Of a stretch of DNA of 64,000 nucleotides, positions 58,524-64,000 are shown in pieces. Source of the stretch: Actinobacteria bacterium HGW-Actinobacteria-7 (GTDB lineage: Bacteria > Actinomycetota > Coriobacteriia > Anaerosomatales > PHET01); the NCBI GenBank assembly GCA_002841275.1, contig PHET01000013.1, forward strand, positions 1 to 64,000, given 5' to 3'. Under the pieces are notes generated by a model. The model saw only the letters and a program-made list of their open reading frames with translations. It was not told the origin of the DNA and searched no databases. Position 1 is the stretch's first letter, and the number at the start of each line of letters is the position of its first letter. The position numbers and the translations under genes are program-made.

Positions 58524-58949
58524 CTAGTCAACTACTACGACGCCCATCGAGCGAGCCGTGCCGGCAATGATCCTCATACCGGCCTCGACGTCATTGGAGT
58601 TCAAGTCAGGTTCCTTGAGCTCGGCGATCTCGCGCAGCTGGGTCGAGGTGATCTCGCCAACCTTCGTGCGGTTGGGTACGCCGGATCCGCTCTCGATACC
58701 CAAGGCTTGCTTGATGAGCACAGCAGCCGGGGGGGTCTTGAGGATGAAGTCGAACGAACGATCCTCGTAGACCGAGATCTCGACCGGAATGATGGTGCCG
58801 GCCTTGTCGCTCGTCGCGGCGTTGAATGCCTGACAGAACTGCATGATGTTGACCTGATGCTGGCCGAGTGCCGGACCCACGGGGGGTGCGGGGTTCGCCT
58901 GAGCACCAGGAATCTGTAGCTTGATGAAGCCGACAACTTTCTTGGCCAT
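58524..58949 (-). CDS. rplK: 50S ribosomal protein L11
   Basis: [44 protein letters not shown]; start trimmed. Confidence 0.97.
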   Translation of the reverse strand: MAKKVVGFIKLQIPGAQANPAPPVGPALGQHQVNIMQFCQAFNAATSDKAGTIIPVEISVYEDRSFDFILKTPPAAVLIKQALGIESGSGVPNRTKVGEITSTQLREIAELKEPDLNSNDVEAGMRIIAGTARSMGVVVVD

Positions 58950-59078
58950 CTTTGGACTCGTCCCTATCTCGCGTGCGACCGGGTTCTGGCCGCCCTGATG
59001 TCCCATTCAAACAACGACCCTGCCGAGAGAAGCGTCCGCGAGTCTCCTCGCGGCCCCACAGGACCGATAGTTTCCTTC

Positions 59079-59609
59079 TTAGACCCGTGCCACCTGGTCG
59101 AAACCAAGCTCGACAGGCGTATCTCTGCCGAAGATGGTCACCATGACCTTGACCGTGGATCGGTCGAGGTTGACCTCGGCGATAGTGCCATCGAACTCCG
59201 CAAACGGACCCGACGTGACCTTGACGTTCATACCCTCAACAAAGTCGGTCGTCGTCTTCTGCTTCGCGCCGGTCTCGGTCCGCTTCATGATGCGGTTGAA
59301 CTCCTCGCGAGAAAGCGGAACCGGCTTGCCTTGACTCCCTACGAAGCCCGTGACTCCCGGCGTATTGCGCACGACATACCAAGACTCGTCGTCAAGCTCC
59401 ATCTGCACGAGGATGTACCCCGGGAAGACCTTCTTCTCCGAGGTGACCCGCTTACCGCCCTCTTTGATGTCCGTCACAGTCTCGGTGGGAATCTTCACGT
59501 CGAAGATCTTCTCCTGCATGCCCATCGAATCAATGCGATGCAGCAGGTTGGTCCTCACCTTGTTCTCGTAGCCCGAGTAGGTATGGATGACGTACCACTT
59601 CTTTGCCAT
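59079..59609 (-). CDS. nusG: Transcription termination/antitermination protein NusG
   Basis: MAKKWYVIHTYSGYENKVRTNL; start trimmed. Confidence 0.97.
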   Translation of the reverse strand: MAKKWYVIHTYSGYENKVRTNLLHRIDSMGMQEKIFDVKIPTETVTDIKEGGKRVTSEKKVFPGYILVQMELDDESWYVVRNTPGVTGFVGSQGKPVPLSREEFNRIMKRTETGAKQKTTTDFVEGMNVKVTSGPFAEFDGTIAEVNLDRSTVKVMVTIFGRDTPVELGFDQVARV

Positions 59610-59917
59610 TACTTGCCTGTCCCTGTAAGCAACCCGAGCGCCCAAACGACGATCGCGTCTGTGAAGAACGTGAATGCGGCGAAGAAGATGAGCGTCACTG
59701 CAACGACCATGCTCGAGTTCAACACCTCGGGTCGCTGCGGCCACACGACGCGCTTCATCTCTGAGCGCACGTCGCGCATATATTGAGCCAACCGCGCGAA
59801 GACGCCCGGCTTGGCAGGCTTGCCCGCCCCACCAGACTTGGTCTTGTCTGACTTCTTCGTCTTGGTACCCGTGTCGCCGATGGTCATAGTGCCGTCGGCG
59901 GTACTTGCCTTGGCCAT
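59609..59917 (-). CDS. secE: Protein translocase subunit SecE
   Basis: YMRDVRSEMKRVVWPQRPEVLNSSMVVAVTLIFFAAFTFFTDAIV. Confidence 0.93.
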   Translation of the reverse strand: MAKASTADGTMTIGDTGTKTKKSDKTKSGGAGKPAKPGVFARLAQYMRDVRSEMKRVVWPQRPEVLNSSMVVAVTLIFFAAFTFFTDAIVVWALGLLTGTGK

Positions 59918-60006
59918 CTCTTCATCCGTCCGTCCCAGTGAGTCTGCTTTCGTCGACTCACTTACGCAACAAACGCCGCGACCTCAAAGTCGCGACGGAG
60001 GTGATC

Positions 60007-60083
60007 TGGCAGGCCAGGAGGGGCTCGAACCCCCAACATCCGGTTTTGGAGACCGGCGCTCTACCAATTGGAGCTACTTATGA
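60007..60083 (-). tRNA. tRNA-Trp (CCA) missing a complementary 5' acceptor strand (probably incomplete)
   Basis: Anticodon arm CCGGT-CTCCAAA-ACCGG, T arm, D arm and 3' CTGGCCT-G-CCA present; 5' side reads TCATAAG instead of AGGCCAG. Confidence 0.7.
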
Positions 60084-60205
60084 GTCTTGCACCACTTGCA
60101 GTACTTCTTGAACTCGATACGCTCCGGGTTCGACTGCTTGTTCTTGTTGGTGGTGTAGTTCCGGCGTTTGCACTCGGTGCACGCCAACGTCACCAGGGTT
60201 CGCAT
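60074..60205 (-). CDS. rpmG: 50S ribosomal protein L33, apparently C-terminally truncated
   Basis: Translated directly: [43 protein letters not shown]; stop TAG coincides with tRNA-Trp positions 8-10; absent from ORF track. Confidence 0.9.
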   Translation of the reverse strand: MRTLVTLACTECKRRNYTTNKNKQSNPERIEFKKYCKWCKTHK

Positions 60206-60323
60206 TGGTCCTCCTTGTGTCCGCGCCGACAAGCGCACAGGGGCGCAGGCACGGTAGGGTACTCTAGCACCCCTTTTTCGGCACTGTCAAACTCACTACC
60301 GCCCCAGATAGAGGGGCGAAACA

Positions 60324-60347
60324 GGGCCCGGCAAGGGTGCCGGGCCC
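60324..60347 (-). terminator. Terminator after tuf
   Basis: GGGCCCGGCA-N4-TGCCGGGCCC followed by TGTTTCG on minus strand. Confidence 0.75.
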
Positions 60348-60371
60348 CACGTGTTTCGCTGCGTAGCAGTT

Positions 60372-61559
60372 CTACTTGATGATCTTGATGACGCGGCCTG
60401 AACCCACGGTACGTCCACCCTCGCGAATGGCGAAACGCAGGCCGTCTTCCATGGCGATCGGCTGAATCAGCTCGCCACGAATCTCGACGTTGTCGCCCGG
60501 CATGACCATCTCAGTGCCCTCGGGCAGGTGAGCAACGCCGGTCACGTCGGTGGTACGGAAGTAGAACTGGGGACGATAGCCATCGAAGAACGGCGTGTGA
60601 CGACCGCCCTCCTCCTTGGTCAGGATGTAGACCTGGCCCATGAACTCCGTGTGCGGGGTAACCGAACCCGGCTTGCACAGAACCTGGCCGCGCTCGATCT
60701 CGGTGCGGGCGATACCACGGAGCAGCACGCCGACGTTGTCGCCAGCCTGCGCCTCGTCGAGCAGCTTGCGGAACATCTCGACTCCGGTGACGACAGTCTT
60801 CTTGGTCGCGTCGTGAATACCGACGATCTCGACCTCGTCGCCGACCTTGACGACTCCACGCTCGATACGACCGGTGGCCACAGTGCCACGACCGGTGATC
60901 GTGAAGACGTCCTCGATTGCCATGAGGAACGGCTTATCGGTGTCGCGCTCCGGCGTCGGGATGTAGGAGTCGACGGCATCCATGAGCTCGTCGATGCTAC
61001 CGACCCACTTCTCGTCGCCTTCGAGGGCCTTGAGCGCCGAACCCTTGATGATGGGGGTGTCGTCGCCAGGGAACTCGTACTCGCTGAGCAGCTCGCGGAC
61101 TTCCATCTCGACGAGCTCAATGAGCTCCTCGTCGTCGACCATATCGCACTTGTTGAGGTAGACAACGATGTAGGGGACGCCGACCTGACGGGCAAGCAGG
61201 ATGTGCTCGCGGGTCTGGGCCATGGGACCGTCGGTTGCTGCGATAACCAGAACCGCGCCGTCCATCTGGGCGGCACCGGTGATCATGTTCTTGACGTAGT
61301 CTGCGTGACCCGGGCAGTCAACGTGTGCGTAGTGCCGGGCCTCGGTCTGGTACTCGACGTGGGCGATGGCGATGGTGATACCGCGCTCGCGCTCTTCGGG
61401 AGCCTTGTCGATCTGATCGAACGGGGTGAAGTCGGCAAAGCCCTTCTCGGCCTGGCGCTTGGTGATCGCCGCGGTGAGGGTGGTCTTGCCGTGGTCAACG
61501 TGACCGATCGTACCAATATTGACGTGCGGCTTAGTGCGCTCGAACTTCTGCTTCGCCAT
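60372..61559 (-). CDS. tuf: Elongation factor Tu
   Basis: [33 protein letters not shown]. Confidence 0.99.
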   Translation of the reverse strand: MAKQKFERTKPHVNIGTIGHVDHGKTTLTAAITKRQAEKGFADFTPFDQIDKAPEERERGITIAIAHVEYQTEARHYAHVDCPGHADYVKNMITGAAQMDGAVLVIAATDGPMAQTREHILLARQVGVPYIVVYLNKCDMVDDEELIELVEMEVRELLSEYEFPGDDTPIIKGSALKALEGDEKWVGSIDELMDAVDSYIPTPERDTDKPFLMAIEDVFTITGRGTVATGRIERGVVKVGDEVEIVGIHDATKKTVVTGVEMFRKLLDEAQAGDNVGVLLRGIARTEIERGQVLCKPGSVTPHTEFMGQVYILTKEEGGRHTPFFDGYRPQFYFRTTDVTGVAHLPEGTEMVMPGDNVEIRGELIQPIAMEDGLRFAIREGGRTVGSGRVIKIIK

Positions 61560-61692
61560 GAGTCTCCTCCTTCGGGGACTGCTCTCGACGGGTTCGGCGA
61601 TAGGCCGCTACTTCCCCGTCAAACGCTTCCATTTCTCGTGCTGTCTACAAACATTCAGAACCTCAAGCACCGCTGCGGCGGTGCGCTGTACC

Positions 61693-61770
61693 TGGTAGCG
61701 GTGGCTGGACTTGAACCAGCGACTTCACGGGTATGAACCGTGCGCTCTAAACCAGCTGAGCTACACCGCC
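61693..61770 (-). tRNA. tRNA-Met (CAT), probably elongator
   Basis: GGCGGTGTAGCTCAGC...CACGG-TTCATAC-CCGTG...CACCGCT-A-CCA cloverleaf. Confidence 0.92.
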
Positions 61771-61808
61771 ATGCTGCCCGAGCTGACAACTCGAGTCTAG
61801 CCGTGTGA

Positions 61809-61884
<76 letters not shown>

Positions 61885-61919
61885 GTTCTCAACGCGGGAA
61901 GCACCCGCGATCGAATGCG

Positions 61920-62004
61920 TGGTGGGGGCGGATGGATTCGAACCATCGTAGGCATAGCCAATGGGTTTACAGCCCATCCCCTTTAGCCACTCGGGCACAC
62001 CCCC
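61920..62004 (-). tRNA. tRNA-Tyr (GTA), class II
   Basis: GGGGGTGTGCCCGAGTGGC...ATGGG-CTGTAAA-CCCAT, long variable arm, GCCCCCA-CCA end. Confidence 0.94.
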
Positions 62005-62080
62005 GGGATACAAAAAAAGAAAACCTGTCTACGCTTTTCAAGTTGCACGCCGAAAACCAGCCTTCGGCGAGGGCAGAGGC

Positions 62081-62110
62081 ATGGTACTCCATGGCATTCT
62101 GCGGTGTCAA
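62081..62110 (-). promoter_or_regulatory. Promoter of tRNA-Tyr-Thr-Met-tuf transcript
   Basis: TTGACA-N18-TACCAT on minus strand upstream of tRNA-Tyr. Confidence 0.65.
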
Positions 62111-62167
62111 CGCCGACAACGGTGCCGGGCGTGCCCATACCGCAATAGGCTAGTCACTGAAGCTGCC

Positions 62168-62785
62168 CTATACGAGCGTACGGAACACCGCTCCCACATC
62201 AGTAGCAGTGACAACCCCCCGCTGGAAGTCGGCACGAGGCACCAGTCGAACCCATGTCGAAGCGCCCCCTACGATAACAGGTCGAGCGTTGTAATCCTGA
62301 TATGAGTGCTCAAACCACTGGCGAGTGTCGCGCATCGGCATGATGACAAGGTCGTCCCTATCCACTGCGAGTTCGGAGAAGAAGACCTCATCTGGCTCGT
62401 TCATCAGCGCGCGGACCTCGTCTTCGGACTGTGACAGCGCGACGAAGTAGTAGTAGACATCATCTGCCGGCGAATCAATGACCCACCCTGGCTCCCTTGT
62501 CGCGGTGTTGGCGACCGCCTCGAAAGCGAACGCCGCAGAGTCCGGACGGTAGAAGACGAGGTTGCGATCACGAATCTTGGTCGCGTCGGTCCCAAAGTAC
62601 GGATCCGGCTTGACCTTGATCAGGTGTCGTCCTCCCTGCCACGCGTATGAGATATCCACAGCACGGCCGCCGAGCGATTCGCGACCTTCGGTGCTTCTGA
62701 CGTCCAGTCTCCCCCGCTGCTCCAACCACCGCGTGAGAATCCGCTCGGCGACGTGCTGCAGTAACTGGGTGCCCATAACCGACAT
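62168..62785 (-). CDS. Hypothetical protein, possibly restriction-endonuclease-like fold
   Basis: 205 aa; GGRHLIKVKPDPYFGTD...FYRPDSAAFAFEAVAN; no confident family assignment. Confidence 0.65.
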   Translation of the reverse strand: MSVMGTQLLQHVAERILTRWLEQRGRLDVRSTEGRESLGGRAVDISYAWQGGRHLIKVKPDPYFGTDATKIRDRNLVFYRPDSAAFAFEAVANTATREPGWVIDSPADDVYYYFVALSQSEDEVRALMNEPDEVFFSELAVDRDDLVIMPMRDTRQWFEHSYQDYNARPVIVGGASTWVRLVPRADFQRGVVTATDVGAVFRTLV

Positions 62786-62800
62786 GCGATTTCTCCCTGT

Positions 62801-63214
62801 CTAGCGACCCAGATGCTCGTCAGCGACTCGAAGTCGCCTGCTGAGCACCTCCAGCAACTTTATTGCGATTGATGGGTGCTTCTCGAGCAAGGACTTGAAG
62901 TCCCAACTGGACAACATCAGACATTCAGTCGGCTCCAGCGCGCGAATAGTGGCCGAACGCGGGGCCTGGTCGAGCAGAGACATCTCGCCAAAGAAGTCTC
63001 CCGGGCCGAAGGCGCCGAGGGAACGGTTGTCTCGCACGATCTCGACTCGACCGGAGAGCACCAGGTAGAAGGCCTGACCCGGTGTTCCCTGAGTGACAAT
63101 GATCTGGCTCGGCTCGAATTGGCTGGACTGAGCCACCCCCGCGACCGCAGCGATCTCGTCAGGCGTGCAGCTTCCGAAAATGGGCACTCTTGCCAAGAAC
63201 TCTTCGTGGGTCAC
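62801..63214 (-). CDS. Cyclic nucleotide-binding (Crp/cNMP-type) domain protein
   Basis: QGTPGQAFYLVLSGRVEIVRDNRSLGAFGPGDFFGEMSLLDQAPRSATIRA. Confidence 0.9.
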   Translation of the reverse strand: MTHEEFLARVPIFGSCTPDEIAAVAGVAQSSQFEPSQIIVTQGTPGQAFYLVLSGRVEIVRDNRSLGAFGPGDFFGEMSLLDQAPRSATIRALEPTECLMLSSWDFKSLLEKHPSIAIKLLEVLSRRLRVADEHLGR

Positions 63215-63350
63215 CGGAGGCCCCTCTCATATGGTCGGACTGTTCTGTCACTGACATGCTCAGGATTCTACCGCAGACGGACACACACCCATGCGTCACA
63301 ATGTGTTTGTGCCCAACATCCTTTGAATCGATACAGCAGACAAGGGGCTG

Positions 63351-64000
63351 ATGACGCTGAACATCAGGCGCAGAAACCACGACCTTCTGGGTTGGCTCAG
63401 GGCGGCTTTGATCGCGTTGACAACCTACGGCGCACTTCTCGGCATGAGCTTCAGCCCAGCTTGGGGCGCGGCGGCCCTGGGACTGACGGCCGGGGTGTTG
63501 GCCGCGCTCTCAATAGACTTGGGCGTGCTGGCGGCAATCGTCGCGATAGCCCTGCCTCTCTCAGCAGCAAACCCCGTGATAGGCATCGCCTTCGCGGTGC
63601 TGGGGATTGTAGGCATCCGGTACCTCGGCACAGACGGCGGAAGCGCCTTTCTTCTGATGGCGGGGGCAATCGCGGGCGCGTTCCTTGGCCCAGCGTGGAT
63701 GATTGTCCCCCTTGCCGGCTACCTGCTCGGCGCAGGAGAAGGGGCCCTCGCAGCGGCACTCGCATGCATCTGCCTCGAGCTTCTCGGAATCGCGCTGGGA
63801 GGCCGATCGCTTGCGGAGGGTGTCACCCTCCACGGCGGAAACACCGTGCTGGCGTCTTTTGCTCATCCCCCGGCGTCTTTGTTCGCCATGAAGTGGGTCC
63901 GGGACGCTATTGACTCGATCGGGGCAAGCTCGGTGGACAAGGTCGTGGCGGCATTCGCTCACACGCGAAATCTGGCCGCACTGATCATCCAGCCGCTGGT
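63351..64000 (+). CDS. Multi-pass membrane protein, 3' truncated by window end
   Basis: ATG at 63351 then open to window end: MTLNIRRRNHDLLGWLRAALIALTTYGALLGMSFSPAWGAAALGLTAGVLAALSIDLGVLAAIVAIALPLS...; absent from ORF track (no stop). Confidence 0.7.
   Translation, partial: MTLNIRRRNHDLLGWLRAALIALTTYGALLGMSFSPAWGAAALGLTAGVLAALSIDLGVLAAIVAIALPLSAANPVIGIAFAVLGIVGIRYLGTDGGSAFLLMAGAIAGAFLGPAWMIVPLAGYLLGAGEGALAAALACICLELLGIALGGRSLAEGVTLHGGNTVLASFAHPPASLFAMKWVRDAIDSIGASSVDKVVAAFAHTRNLAALIIQPL

Noticed and set aside
60007-60083. Permuted or split tRNA-Trp explanation
   Set aside because: No matching AGGCCAG 5' fragment was noticed next to the locus, and permuted tRNAs are not known as a usual bacterial arrangement; deletion or assembly collapse is simpler.
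60528-61736. 402-aa plus-strand ORF antisense to tuf and tRNA-Met
   Set aside because: Shadow ORF produced by biased codon use in tuf; runs through a tRNA.

Overview
A high-GC, apparently actinobacterial (Coriobacteriia-like, by inference) chromosomal window made up almost entirely of core genes. On the minus strand, in transcription order, the right two thirds hold a near-continuous information-processing block: tRNA-Tyr/Thr/Met, tuf, rpmG, tRNA-Trp, secE, nusG, rplK, rplA, rplJ, rplL, rpoB, rpoC, rpsL, rpsG, fusA, then the full S10/spc/alpha operons, ecfA1A2T, truA, rplM, rpsI, glmM, glmS, acpS, nnrD/E and alr. Further left are a complete V/A-type ATPase operon, a UDG-tsaE-tsaB-[rimI::tsaD] cluster and groESL. 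A small plus-strand glycosyltransferase/LysE cluster sits at the left edge. No mobile elements, CRISPR arrays or phage genes were seen. The observations most worth checking are: (1) an alpha-CTD-like helix-hairpin-helix domain at the C-terminus of RNA polymerase beta' (RpoC); (2) an rpmG/tRNA-Trp junction where the tRNA lacks its 5' acceptor strand and rpmG appears to lose its C-terminal tail, either a deletion, an assembly collapse or an unusual overlap; (3) a well-conserved glmS ribozyme in the glmM-glmS gap; (4) a RimI-TsaD fusion protein; (5) a groESL control region carrying CIRCE-like and HAIR-like operators around a recognisable promoter. rpmJ, rpmG and a truncated membrane-protein gene at the right edge are missing from the supplied ORF track and were read directly from the sequence.
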